Shown here: positions 34,765-46,042 of the stretch, piece after piece | Layout: every line of letters begins with the position of its first letter | Numbering within the stretch: the stretch's first letter is position 1 | Assembly: GCA_958295925.1 (NCBI GenBank) | Contig: CATQHL010000001.1 | Coordinates: 1,561,753-1,625,752, forward strand | Origin: an uncultured Acidimicrobiales bacterium | Lineage (GTDB): Bacteria > Actinomycetota > Acidimicrobiia > Acidimicrobiales > CATQHL01 | DNA: 64,000 bases | Reading direction: 5' to 3' | Program-made: the position numbers and the translations under genes | Notes under the pieces: model-generated | The model's input: only the letters and a program-made list of their open reading frames with translations | What the model was told of the DNA's origin: nothing | Databases searched by the model: none

Positions 34765-36947
34765 GTGGATGGCGCAGAGGCTGCTGGGGTTGGGACAGGT
34801 GACACAGGGGCGGCCGCCACAGGGGCCGCAGACGCAGGGCCTGTCGCCGCAGGGGTCGCAGGCCTCGACGTAATGGACGGACAGTCTGTGCATCGCTTCC
34901 CTGCGCCCGACCGTTCCGAATGGGAGGCGCTGGTTCGAAAGGCGTCCGGCGGTGCTCCCGGCGACCTGACCAGGCTCACCGAAGACGGTATTGAGATATT
35001 GCCGCTGTATGTGGCAGCCGACTGGACACCTGTTGCGTCCGCCTGCCTGCCCGTGGCTGGAGTCCGCCTGCCTGTTGCGTCCGATGTCCGCACAGCCGAG
35101 GCGGAAGGCGCTTCGCCTGACCCGTCGAGATCGGTGCGCCTGCCTGTTGCGTCCGATGTCCGCACAGCCGAGGGCTTCGGCGCCAGTTCGTCGTCGCCAA
35201 GCGCCCCTGGTTCCACCGCACGACGATGGGACTTGCGCCAGCGCCACGACCTAGGCAGCCCGCCCCGCCCGCCCCGCCACCTCCAGCCTCACGACCCCGG
35301 CGAGGCGGATGCCTCCGGGTCGGCAGCTGACCGGAACGCATCGCACGCAAGCCCCGCCGTTGTCGCCGACGCAATAGCGGAAGACCTCGCTGGCGGGGTG
35401 AACTCCGTCTGGCTGCGACTGCTGTCGCCGCCCGACGCCGATGCTCTTTCAAGAGCGCTGGCTGGCGTAGACCTGCGGGAAGTCCCTGTGGTGATAGACG
35501 CCGGGCCGTGGTACGCCGCCGCTGCGCAATCCCTGACCGAGGCGACAGGCGGGGAGGCGACTTTGGCAACCGCCCCGGCCGATCCGCTGGGGGCGCTGGC
35601 CCGCTGGGGCTGGCTGCCGGCAACCCTCGAAGAAGCCCTGGACTCCCTGGGGGAGGAAGCCGCGGCGCATCGTGATCCGGCTCGTCTTGCCGCGGCGCAT
35701 CGTGATCCGGCGCATCTTGCCTTGGCGCATCGTGATCCGGCGCACCTTGACCCGACGAATCCTGCCCCGACGCGTCTCCAAGCGCCCGCAGGCTACGTGT
35801 TTGACAGCAAGCGAGGGCCTGACAGCGTGCCGAAACTCTCGCCTGGCTACGCACCCGCCTTTGGTCTCCTGGTGGACGCCACCCCGTATGCCGACGCCGG
35901 CGCGCCGCCCGCACTGGAGCTCGCCTGCTTCCTGGCCACCGCCGCCGCCTATCTGGAAGCCGTCTGCGCCCGCGGCGGCGGCATAACCGAAGCGGCTTCG
36001 GCGGCGGCTCTAATGGAGGCGAGGCTGTCGGTATCGGTGGATCAGTTCGCTTCAATCGTGAAGCTGCGCGCCGCCCGCCTGCTCTGGGATCGCCTGCTTG
36101 CCGTAAGCGGCGTCCCTCCGGCCCGCCGCCCGCCGCTGCGTTGCTGGGCGGTGGCCTCCGAGGCGGCCATCGCATCGCTCAGCCCCAACGTGAACCTGGT
36201 GCGCAACACCACAGCGGCGTTTGCGGCCGTCTGCGGCGGGGCCGATTGCATAACGGTGCTTCCGCACGACTCGGCGTCGTCGCCCGCATCTGCGGTGACC
36301 TCAGCATCCCCTTCGGCCGCGTCGTCGCCCGTATCGGCGTCGCCGGTGGCATCATCGGCGTCGGTATCCCCATCAGCATCCCCATCAGCATCCCCTTCGG
36401 CATCATCGGCGTCGGCATCCCCTTCGTCGTCGCCTTCGGTCGCGGCGTCGGCGGCATCATCGGCGTCGCCCGCATCTGCTGACTCCCGTCGTCTTGCCCG
36501 CAACATCAGCCACCTGCTGGCTGCCGAGTCGCACCTCGGGGTTGTGAATGACCCCGCCGCCGGATCGTGGTACGTGGAGTCGTACACGCAGCAGATGGCG
36601 GCGTTCGCGTGGGACAGGTTCCGGTTCATCTCAGCGGCTGGGGGGATGGCGGCCTGTCTGACCGACGGCTTGCTGGCCGCCGAGATCGAGGCCGCTTGGC
36701 AACGACGCCTGGAACGACTCGCCGATGGCGTCGAGCGGGTGGTGGGCGTCACGCACTACCGCCAGGCCAGCGAGCCAGAGCCGCCAGATCGGGGAGCGCC
36801 CGGGGTGGCCGCGCCGCCGCCAGATTGGGGAGTGCCCGGGGTGGCCGCGCCCGCGCCGCCGCCTCGCGAAGCAGCCGTGAGCATTCCTCCGCTGCCGCTT
36901 CGCCGTCCCCAGGTTTGCCACGCCCCAGGCGCCGCCACCTCCAGGGC

Positions 36948-36951
<4 letters not shown>
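34765..36951 (+). CDS. mutA: Methylmalonyl-CoA mutase small (non-catalytic) subunit
   Basis: The protein pairs with MutB in the B12-dependent conversion of methylmalonyl-CoA and succinyl-CoA in propionate metabolism. The TIM-barrel landmarks of the small subunit are visible: [88 protein letters not shown] and [15 protein letters not shown]. At least four low-complexity inserts interrupt the core: [13 protein letters not shown] repeats, 30-bp AHRDPA repeats, an Ala/Ser/Pro run after VLPHDS, and GVAAP near the end. The C-terminal cobalamin-binding-like domain found in many relatives is missing. GTG 34765 or ATG 34873 may be the start. The stop overlaps mutB by 4 bases. Confidence 0.88.
35065..35173 (+). 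repeat. 37-bp direct repeat, 72-bp offset, in mutA
   Basis: Exact copies begin at 35065 and 35137 (CGCCTGCCTGTTGCGTCC onward) and lie 35 bp apart. They encode [12 protein letters not shown] twice, in frame. Confidence 0.92.
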
Positions 36952-39310
<2,359 letters not shown>

Positions 39311-39314
<4 letters not shown>

Positions 39315-40573
39315 GCAGCGGCAATCTGCCGCCGGTCGGGGAGTCAGGCGATCTGCCGCCGGTCGGGGAGTCCCGTAGGCTTCCGCCGGCTGGGGAGTCC
39401 CGTCGTCTGTCGCTAGTCGACAAGTCAAGCAATCTGCCATCCGTCGACGAGTACGTCGACGGAGTGCGTTCCGGCAGCCTGAGTTGGCTTTCCCGCGCCA
39501 TCACCCTCGTTGAGAGCACCAACGACGAGCACCGTCTCGTGGCCTTGTCGGTTCTTAGTCGTCTCACCGCCCCCTCCCCCCCCGCCGCCTCCGACAGCGC
39601 CGCCGCAGCAGACGCCGCCGTCGTCCCCTCCGCCTCCGTCCCCTCTTCCGCCTCCGCTGGCTCCGACGCCGCCGTCGTCCCCTCTTCCGCCCACGCCGCC
39701 GTCGTCCCCTCCGCCTCCGTCCTCACCGCCCCCTCCCCCCCCGCCGCCACGCACCGCATCGGCGTAACCGGCGCAGCGGGTGCGGGCAAGAGCACTTTGC
39801 TGGACGCCCTGGGGAGTTGGCTCTGCGAGCAGGGCCGCCGGGTGGCCGTTCTGGCCGTCGATCCTTCCAGCGCCGTCAGCGGAGGTTCCATCCTTGGCGA
39901 CAAGACGCGCATGAGCCGCCTGGCGTCCAACCCGTCGGCGTTCGTGCGTCCTTCGCCGTCGGGCGCCGCCGTCAGCGGAGTAACCGGCACCACCTTCGAG
40001 GCCGTCCTCCTGCTGGAATCCGTTGGCTTCGACGTCGTTTTCGTGGAGACCGTGGGGGCGGGTCAGTCCACCCTGGGGGTGGCCGACCTCGCCGACAGCG
40101 TGCTAACCCTGGTGGCGCCTGGCGGCGGCGACGCCCTGCAGGGGATCAAGCGCGGCCTGCTTGAGGTGACAGACGTGCTGGTTGTGAACAAGGCCGATGG
40201 CGACTCGCTGGCGGCGGCGCGCCGGACGGCGGCCGACTACGACTCGGCGCTGAGGCTGCTGCGCCCTTCCGTCGCCGGATGGAGGCCGCCCGTTCTCACT
40301 GCCAGCGCCCTCGAAGGCGCCGGCATCGAGCAGGTTTGGGAGAGGCTCTGCGAGCACCGCAGAGCGCTTGCGGCCGACGGAGGGCTGGAGAGGCGGCGAG
40401 GCGAGCAGCGAGTCCGCTGGATGTGGCATCTCATAGAGGGCGGGCTGCTCGACGCCTTCCGCCGCCGCTCGCAGGTGCGGGCGTCCCTCGACGAGGCTGA
40501 GGATGCCGTGAGATCGGGAACGCTCACCCCGTCGCAGGCGGCGCTGGGCTTGGTGGAGAGGTTCGTTCCTTGA
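39311..40573 (+). CDS. meaB: MeaB/ArgK-type G-protein chaperone of methylmalonyl-CoA mutase
   Basis: This 420-residue GTPase loads and protects the cobalamin of MutAB. The motifs are a P-loop GAAGAGKST (about 153-161), [44 protein letters not shown] and NKAD. The last Glu usually found after VGVGQS is replaced (STLG). The N-terminus carries 30-bp repeats coding LPPVGES-GD, and an Ala/Ser/Val/Pro insert (about 87-147) lies just before the P-loop strand. GTG 39311 overlaps the mutB stop (GTGA), and the stop is overlapped by the Fic gene. Very firm assignment from motifs and context. Confidence 0.93.
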
Positions 40574-41448
40574 GGTCGGCGAGCCGGCGGCCTGTCGCCC
40601 ACCGCTGGGAGCGTCTCGCCGACTTGACTGAGGCGGAAATCGCCCAGTCCGACCCGGAGTTGCCGGCGCTCGCTTCGAGGTGGGACGAGCGCCGCAGAAG
40701 TCTTCCTTCCGCACTGCTAAGAGAGTTCAATGACCGTCTGATCAGGGAGTGGTCAATCGAGACGGGGATCATCGAGCGCATCTACGTGTTCGACAGGAAG
40801 GTCACAAGAGCGCTGATCGAAAAAGGGATTAAGGCGGAGCTGATCCCCAAGGAAGCTTCGGAGTTGTCGCCTCAACAAGTGACAGGAATCATCAGGGATC
40901 ACGAGGCGGCGGTTGAATGGCTGCTCTCGTCTGTTAAGGATGGCAGGCGGCTTTCAACGGCGTTCGTCAAGGAGCTGCACGCCCTAATGACCAGGGGGCA
41001 GCCTCACTACGAGGCGTTCGACCAGTTCGGAAGGCGCGTCAAGGCCAAACTGAATCACGGAACATACAAGACGCTGCCCAACAACCCGATCGAACCCGAC
41101 GGGAGCCTGCACGAATACTGCCCTCCCGAACAGGTAAGCGTGGAGATGGATCGCCTGGTGTCAATGCACTTGAGTCACGAAGGCGTCCCCCCAGACGTGG
41201 AAGCCGCCTGGCTGCACCACAGGTTCGCGCAAATCCACCCGTTCCAAGACGGTAACGGCCGAGTGTCCCGCGCCCTGGCCTCTCTGGCGCTGATCAGGGC
41301 AGGCTTATTCCCCCTGCTGGTCACAGACGCCGAAAGGGACGCCTACCTTGCGACCCTAAACGCCGCCGATCAGGGCAATCTGTCTGAGCTGACAAGCTTC
41401 ATAGCGCAAGCCCAAAAGAGGCTGCTAGCGGCAGCGCTGAACCTATAA
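40570..41448 (+). CDS. Fic-domain protein (predicted AMPylase)
   Basis: This 292-residue Fic protein keeps the complete active motif HPFQDGNGR (about 224-232), so it should transfer AMP or a related group to a protein. An upstream helix SIETGIIER (about 62-70) looks like the inhibitory alpha-helix motif T-x-x-x-E, although the usual Gly/Asn after Glu is Arg. The TTG start overlaps the meaB stop (TTGA), placing a Fic enzyme in the mutase operon. Alternative ATG starts are absent nearby. Whether the target is MutAB/MeaB or the overlap is accidental cannot be told. Confidence 0.87.
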   Translation: MRSASRRPVAHRWERLADLTEAEIAQSDPELPALASRWDERRRSLPSALLREFNDRLIREWSIETGIIERIYVFDRKVTRALIEKGIKAELIPKEASELSPQQVTGIIRDHEAAVEWLLSSVKDGRRLSTAFVKELHALMTRGQPHYEAFDQFGRRVKAKLNHGTYKTLPNNPIEPDGSLHEYCPPEQVSVEMDRLVSMHLSHEGVPPDVEAAWLHHRFAQIHPFQDGNGRVSRALASLALIRAGLFPLLVTDAERDAYLATLNAADQGNLSELTSFIAQAQKRLLAAALNL

Positions 41449-41581
41449 CCCTGATGCCTCTATCGCAAGAAAGTTGTTGTCTAGAAGACTTCAAATGCAA
41501 TCTATTAGATTACAAAAAAGTAACTAGAGTACCATCTGGATAAGTTTTTGCCCTTTTTCGGTTCGTGCATGTTGCGATCAT
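41449..41581 (+). other. AT-rich gap between convergent genes
   Basis: No gene is seen. The abrupt fall in GC at about 41450 marks the left edge of a probable transferred segment. Confidence 0.5.
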
Positions 41582-42262
41582 TCAATGCTGTTGAGATTCA
41601 GTAATCAGCTTTTGGATAGTGCTAACGTCGCAGTATCCAATTAAGCCGGACGGTTCAAGAATATTAATATTGCTAGATAATTCTTTGTATGTGTAACCCT
41701 TCGTCGTTATTACACCAGCAATTGTCCAGTCTTTCTCAGTGGAGAATAGCATTGCTCCTCCTGAAAAACCACTATTGACGTAACCACCCGTATAATATGT
41801 CATACGATCATCTCTATCACTTGGAACATAATATGTAGATATTAATACGGCCATCGGAACTGGATGACCGTCGGGGGTTTCTGCATACAAATCAAGTTCG
41901 TTAGAGTTGAATATCGCTGGAAAACCCATTGCTCGCCCTATTCCCCCGATAACGGTATTAGCTGTGCCATATTTTGGAACAAGACGTAACAACTTACCAG
42001 TGTTTGTCTTCAGAATTGCAATATCAACGAGTTCATCTGTTGCAATTATTTCCCATTTTGCTTGCATCCATTGCTTCTGCCTTCTAATCAAGGGATTAAA
42101 GTTGCAGTCCTTTGCTACATGCAGAGCCGTGGCAAGGTACTCTTGTCCATCATGCTGAATAGCAACGCCACTTCCAATTGGGCGTGCATAGTCATCGTCG
42201 ATCGCGCAACCCAGCCAAAAGACTGAATAAATAAATTCTGCGGTTGGTGCTAGTGTACTCAA
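41582..42262 (-). CDS. Trypsin-like serine protease
   Basis: This 226-residue S1-type peptidase has no signal peptide and is therefore probably cytoplasmic. The triad is visible: His in TALHVA (about 48), Asp in ELVDIAIL (about 79), Ser in NSGFSGGAML (about 167). No PDZ or other partner domain is present. TTG start with GAGG about 9 bases upstream; TATAAT lies 58 bp upstream of the start (42325-42320). The gene is AT-rich compared with both sides, as is its promoter region. Short cytoplasmic trypsin-like proteins occur in phage-defence and signalling systems, but no partner gene is present here. Confidence 0.82.
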   Translation of the reverse strand: MSTLAPTAEFIYSVFWLGCAIDDDYARPIGSGVAIQHDGQEYLATALHVAKDCNFNPLIRRQKQWMQAKWEIIATDELVDIAILKTNTGKLLRLVPKYGTANTVIGGIGRAMGFPAIFNSNELDLYAETPDGHPVPMAVLISTYYVPSDRDDRMTYYTGGYVNSGFSGGAMLFSTEKDWTIAGVITTKGYTYKELSSNINILEPSGLIGYCDVSTIQKLITESQQH

Positions 42263-42384
42263 TTTATTGACCTCACTTTATCTATTGTTTTGATAGTATT
42301 TTAGATTACTCTTATTGATATTATAGTCTCCAAACCAAACGGAATGAGTAATACTATGCTCAATAATGTCTGCCGTTCTATCGT

Positions 42385-42633
42385 TTACTTTGAAATATCA
42401 TCGCGCCGTAAATCGTCGTGGCTGGCGTAGCCCGACTGCAGTGCGGCTTTCGGCCACTTGCCCCCGCTGCCGTTCTTCAGGCCGTTGCCAGTGCTGTTTT
42501 TGATGTTGTAAGGCGGCGAGGTGACAATCAGGCGAATCGACTCGTCGGGCAGGCTCCGCATTACCTCAAGGCAGTCGCCCTGGAGTATTTCGCCCTTGGG
42601 TTCCCTGGCCACTCTCTCCTTGCCACCGTCCAC
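42385..42633 (-). pseudogene. N-terminal fragment of an amino-DNA methyltransferase
   Basis: The fragment reads GEILQGDCLEVMRSLPDESIRLIVTSPPYNIK, with motif IV TSPPY, as in the start of beta-type N6A/N4C methylases. It stops after about 70 residues with no target-recognition domain and no FxGxG motif. It lies beside the AT-rich protease and is probably debris of a mobile or restriction-modification island. Confidence 0.75.
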
Positions 42634-42750
42634 GATAACGCAAGCTACTTGTCCGCTATGACAGGCTTCACCGCTGTGCCGCAACCCGCCGTGCCGCAAT
42701 GAGCCTTGCTGTTACGCTGCGGGAATGCCGCGAACTGCTCATCCGCACCC

Positions 42751-43551
42751 GTGAGCGGCTTAACCACGGCTGAAGGCCGTTCTCCGAGACGCTTCAAGTG
42801 CGCCCTCGCCCTTCTCTTCCTGATTTCGATCCTCGCTGTCGGCTGCTTCCGCGTAAACGTGTCGATCGTGGTCGACGAATCCGATGCGTTCTACAGCATG
42901 CGGATCACGCAATCCCCGGTTCTTGCCGAGTTTGGGGGAGTTGAGGGTGTTCGTGAGTTGCTAAGTGATCAGGCCGAGGTGTTGAAGAAGCAGCCTTCGA
43001 TAGATATGAGCATTCAGGAGGTCGCTGACTCTGATGGCTGGACGGGAATCGACTTCAGGGCGGTCGGCCCGGTTGATGAGATCATCGCCTGGGTGCTGAC
43101 CAACGGGGACAAGGACTCGCCTCACGTTGCGAAGGCTGAAGACGAGTGGCAATTCTCCTGGAGGATTCAAGGATTCTCAGACGCGGATGCGGGGTCGTTC
43201 GATGAGCTGGAGTCGATGGATTTGGGCTTTGACGTCGAAAATCTGGGTTTCGAGTTCAACGTTGAGGTCACCCTTCCGGGCGCACTGGTGAGCACCAACA
43301 GCGAGGACGTTTCCTTCTCCGACGGAAAAACAACGGCACGCTGGGAGGTGTCCGACATCGGGGCGACCCTCTCCTTCCAGCTCGTTACCGACGAGACTCT
43401 GGCCGCCAACGGCGGCTTGGGAACCGGGGTGATACTGGCAATAATCTTTGGAGGGGCGGGCTTGATTGTCGCGCTCTCTGTCGCCTTGATTAAAGGTCGC
43501 CGCCAAGAGGACGAGCCCGTTTCCGGCGAATCCGCCCCCCAGGTCGGCTAA
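42751..43551 (+). CDS. LppM-like lipoprotein, copy 1
   Basis: This 266-residue protein starts at GTG 42751 (frame open to 42706). A basic start is followed by a hydrophobic stretch ending in the lipobox ILAVGC, then about 190 residues of beta-rich domain (IVVDESDAFYSMRIT, DGWTGIDF, LGFEFNVEVTLPGALVSTN). A C-terminal membrane helix (GVILAIIFGGAGLIVALSVAL) and a short charged tail end it. This plan matches the LppM family of actinobacteria (lipoprotein with beta-barrel-like domain and C-terminal helix, linked in mycobacteria to the cell surface). The next gene is its duplicate, about 80 percent alike by eye. Confidence 0.75.
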   Translation: MSGLTTAEGRSPRRFKCALALLFLISILAVGCFRVNVSIVVDESDAFYSMRITQSPVLAEFGGVEGVRELLSDQAEVLKKQPSIDMSIQEVADSDGWTGIDFRAVGPVDEIIAWVLTNGDKDSPHVAKAEDEWQFSWRIQGFSDADAGSFDELESMDLGFDVENLGFEFNVEVTLPGALVSTNSEDVSFSDGKTTARWEVSDIGATLSFQLVTDETLAANGGLGTGVILAIIFGGAGLIVALSVALIKGRRQEDEPVSGESAPQVG

Positions 43552-43573
43552 CCCCGGCCAGCTAACCCCCGTA

Positions 43574-43650
43574 ATCCGGTCGCAAAGGCGTACTTACACT
43601 CCACCGCCTTCTCCATCATCGAAACCACGCTTGCCGCCATCTGCTCGTCT
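43574..43650 (-). pseudogene. Stray fragment of nrdB between the LppM-like genes
   Basis: About 77 bp match 44965-45041 inside nrdB with only a few differences (CGCAAAGGCGTACT ... ATCTGCTCGTC). This is the part that codes for EEAVECEYAFAA. It is too short to function and shows that the duplication producing the second LppM-like gene also carried or captured a piece of nrdB. Confidence 0.85.
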
Positions 43651-43748
43651 GCGGCGTCGTCCGCTGTGACAGGGTGCCGCAACGAGCCGCGCCGCAATGA
43701 GCCTTGCTGTTACGCTGCGGGAATGGCGCGAACTGCTCATCCACTCCC

Positions 43749-44558
43749 GTGAACGGCTTGACTGCTGCTGAAGGCCGTTCCCCGCGCCGCTTCAAGTGCG
43801 CCCTCGCCCTTCTTTTCCTGCTTTCGATCCTCGCTGTCGGCTGCATCCGCTTCGACTTGTCGATAATGGTCGACGAATCCGATGCGTCCATTCGCATGCG
43901 AGTCACGCAGTCCCCGTTTCTTGCTGAGTTTGGGGGAGATGAGTCTGTTCAGGAGTTGTTCAATGCACTTCAGGCCGAGGAGTTGGGGCCGCAGCCCTCG
44001 ATGGATATGAGCATTCAGGAGGTCACTGATCCCGACGGCTGGACGGGAATCGACTTAAAGGCTGTCGGCCCGGTTGATGTGATCATCGCCGAGTTGATGG
44101 CCGACGAAGGCGAGGACTCGCCCCAAATTGCAAAGACGGGAGACGAGTGGCAATTCTCCTGGAGGATTGAAGGAATCTCAGACGCGGATGCGGGGTCGCT
44201 CGATGAGCTGGAGTCGATGGATCTGGGCTTCGACGTCGAAGACCTGGGTTTCGAGTTCAACGTTGAGGTCACCTTTCCGGGCGCACTGGTGAGCACCAAC
44301 AGCGAGGACGTTTCCTTCTCCGACGGAAAAACAACGGCACGCTGGGAGGTGTCCGACATCGGGGCGACCCTCTACTTCCACCTCGTTACCGACGAGACTC
44401 TGGCCGCTGGCGGCGGCCTGGGAACCGGGGTGATACTGGCAATAATCTTTGGAGGGGCGGGCTTGATCGTCGCGCTCTCTGTCGCCTTGATTAAGGGCCG
44501 CCGGCAGGAGGACGAGCCCGTCGGCGACGAATCCGAGCCCGAGCCCGCTTCCGGCTAA
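43749..44558 (+). CDS. LppM-like lipoprotein, copy 2
   Basis: This 269-residue duplicate of the preceding gene has the same lipobox (ILAVGC), the same beta-rich domain and the same C-terminal helix. The last 100 residues are almost identical, while the region around VQELFNALQAEELGPQP has diverged. The duplicated segment extends upstream of the start: a 24-codon frame beginning MSLAVTLRE lies before and overlaps the start of both genes (42699 and 43697). A possible stem-loop follows at 44588, before the convergent nrdB gene. Confidence 0.75.
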   Translation: MNGLTAAEGRSPRRFKCALALLFLLSILAVGCIRFDLSIMVDESDASIRMRVTQSPFLAEFGGDESVQELFNALQAEELGPQPSMDMSIQEVTDPDGWTGIDLKAVGPVDVIIAELMADEGEDSPQIAKTGDEWQFSWRIEGISDADAGSLDELESMDLGFDVEDLGFEFNVEVTFPGALVSTNSEDVSFSDGKTTARWEVSDIGATLYFHLVTDETLAAGGGLGTGVILAIIFGGAGLIVALSVALIKGRRQEDEPVGDESEPEPASG

Positions 44559-44587
44559 TCCTTCCTCAGGTCGGCTGACCCGCCCCC

Positions 44588-44611
44588 GGCCAGCCAAGCC
44601 CCCGGCTGGCC
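44588..44611. terminator. Stem-loop between convergent genes
   Basis: GGCCAGCC and GGCTGGCC form a perfect 8-bp stem with an 8-base loop, between the second LppM-like gene and nrdB. No T-run follows. The surrounding region to 44731 is C-rich with CGCGAATCCGCCC repeated at 44621 and 44697. Confidence 0.4.
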
Positions 44612-44731
44612 AACCTCCCCCGCGAATCCGCCCATCGGCCAGGGACATCCGCCAACTGACCCCCGCTGTCTATCCCGCTACCCGTCGGCTAACCCCCGCG
44701 AATCCGCCCCCCGGCACCCCCCCTCCGCAAA

Positions 44732-45880
44732 TCAGAAGTCCTCGTCGAAGGCCACATCGCCCGGCACGCCCACTTGATACGCCGAGACGGTTCGCTCGAA
44801 GAAGTTGGTCAGCCCTTCCACGTCCTGGAGGTCCATGAACGAGAAGGGGTTGCGAGCCCCGAACCGCCGCGGCAGGTCCAGCTGGAGCAGCCGCTGGTCG
44901 GCCACGAACTCCAGGTACTCGCGGGTCTCGTCCAGCGGCATGCCGGTCATGCCTTGGCTCAACAGATCGGCCGCAAAGGCGTACTCGCACTCCACCGCCT
45001 CCTCCATCATCGAAACAACGCTCGCCGCCATCTGCTCGTCGAACAGTTCGGGCTGCTCGGAACGAACCACGCGCACCACCTCAAGGGCGAAGTTCATGTG
45101 GCAGCTTTCGTCTCGGAACACCCAGTTGGTGCCGTCGGCCAAGCCGTTCAGCAAGCCCTTGGAGCGCAGGAAGTACACGTAGGCGAAGGCGGCGAAGAAG
45201 AACAGCCCCTCTATACAAGTGGCGAAGCAGATCAGGTTCAACAGGAAACGTCGACGCTGGCCGTCGCTGTCCAACTGGTCGAGCTCTGAGATGGAGTCGA
45301 TCCAGCGAAAGCAGAACTCGGCCTTTCGCTTGATCGACGGGATGTTCTCCACGGCGGCGAAGGCGGCTTGACGCTCGGCCATGTCAGGGATGTAGTTGTC
45401 GAGCAGCGTCAGGTAAAACTGCACATGCAAGGCCTCTTCATAGAGCTGCCGCGAGAGGTACATGCGCGCCTCCGGGGCGTTGATGTGCTTGTAGAGGTTC
45501 AGCACCAGGTTGTTGGCCACGATGGAGTCTCCGGTGGCGAAGAAGGCCACGAGCCGCTGAACGAGGTGCTTCTCGGCGGGGTCCATCTTTTGGTTGAGGT
45601 CGACTATGTCATCGGAGAAGTCCACCTCTTCCACCGTCCAGGTGTTCTTGATGGCGTCGCGGTACATGTCGTAGAACACCGGGTAGCGCATCGGGCGCAG
45701 CGTCAGATCGAACCCCGGATCAAGCAGGTTGAGGGTTTCAGGCTCGTTGTGTACAAGGGAGTGAAGTTGATCTAGATTCAGTCCGCCAAGGGTCATCCTG
45801 TTATTGTTTAGGGGCACCCTGTTGTTGTTTAAGGTCATCCTGTTATTGATATTGGTCATCCTGTTGTCGACCGCAGTCAC
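44732..45880 (-). CDS. nrdB: Class I ribonucleotide reductase, beta (radical) subunit
   Basis: The 382-residue subunit holds the metal-radical cofactor for making deoxyribonucleotides. Ligands and radical site are visible: Asp in FATGDSIVANN, EALHVQFY (Glu, His and the radical Tyr in the expected spacing), CIEGLFFF, and DESCHMNF. The C-terminus DVAFDEDF is the usual acidic tail that docks to NrdA. The N-terminus has four short repeats (NNRMTL, NNRVPL; about 24 bp each at 45790-45868), absent from normal NrdB. GTG start with AAAGGAG 9 bases before it. It follows nrdA after 162 bp on the same strand. Confidence 0.94.
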   Translation of the reverse strand: MTAVDNRMTNINNRMTLNNNRVPLNNNRMTLGGLNLDQLHSLVHNEPETLNLLDPGFDLTLRPMRYPVFYDMYRDAIKNTWTVEEVDFSDDIVDLNQKMDPAEKHLVQRLVAFFATGDSIVANNLVLNLYKHINAPEARMYLSRQLYEEALHVQFYLTLLDNYIPDMAERQAAFAAVENIPSIKRKAEFCFRWIDSISELDQLDSDGQRRRFLLNLICFATCIEGLFFFAAFAYVYFLRSKGLLNGLADGTNWVFRDESCHMNFALEVVRVVRSEQPELFDEQMAASVVSMMEEAVECEYAFAADLLSQGMTGMPLDETREYLEFVADQRLLQLDLPRRFGARNPFSFMDLQDVEGLTNFFERTVSAYQVGVPGDVAFDEDF

Positions 45881-46042
45881 GTTGATTGCTCCTTTCTCTT
45901 GGGTTGTTCAAGATCTCGTTTCGCCGCCTGCTACCCGGGTGCCCCGGCCTAGCGCCGCCTGCCACTCCGGATGCCCGCTGCCCATCCACCTCGCTGCCGT
46001 CCGCCGCCCCGGCCCGCCCCCGCCGCACCAGCCTCAGAATCC

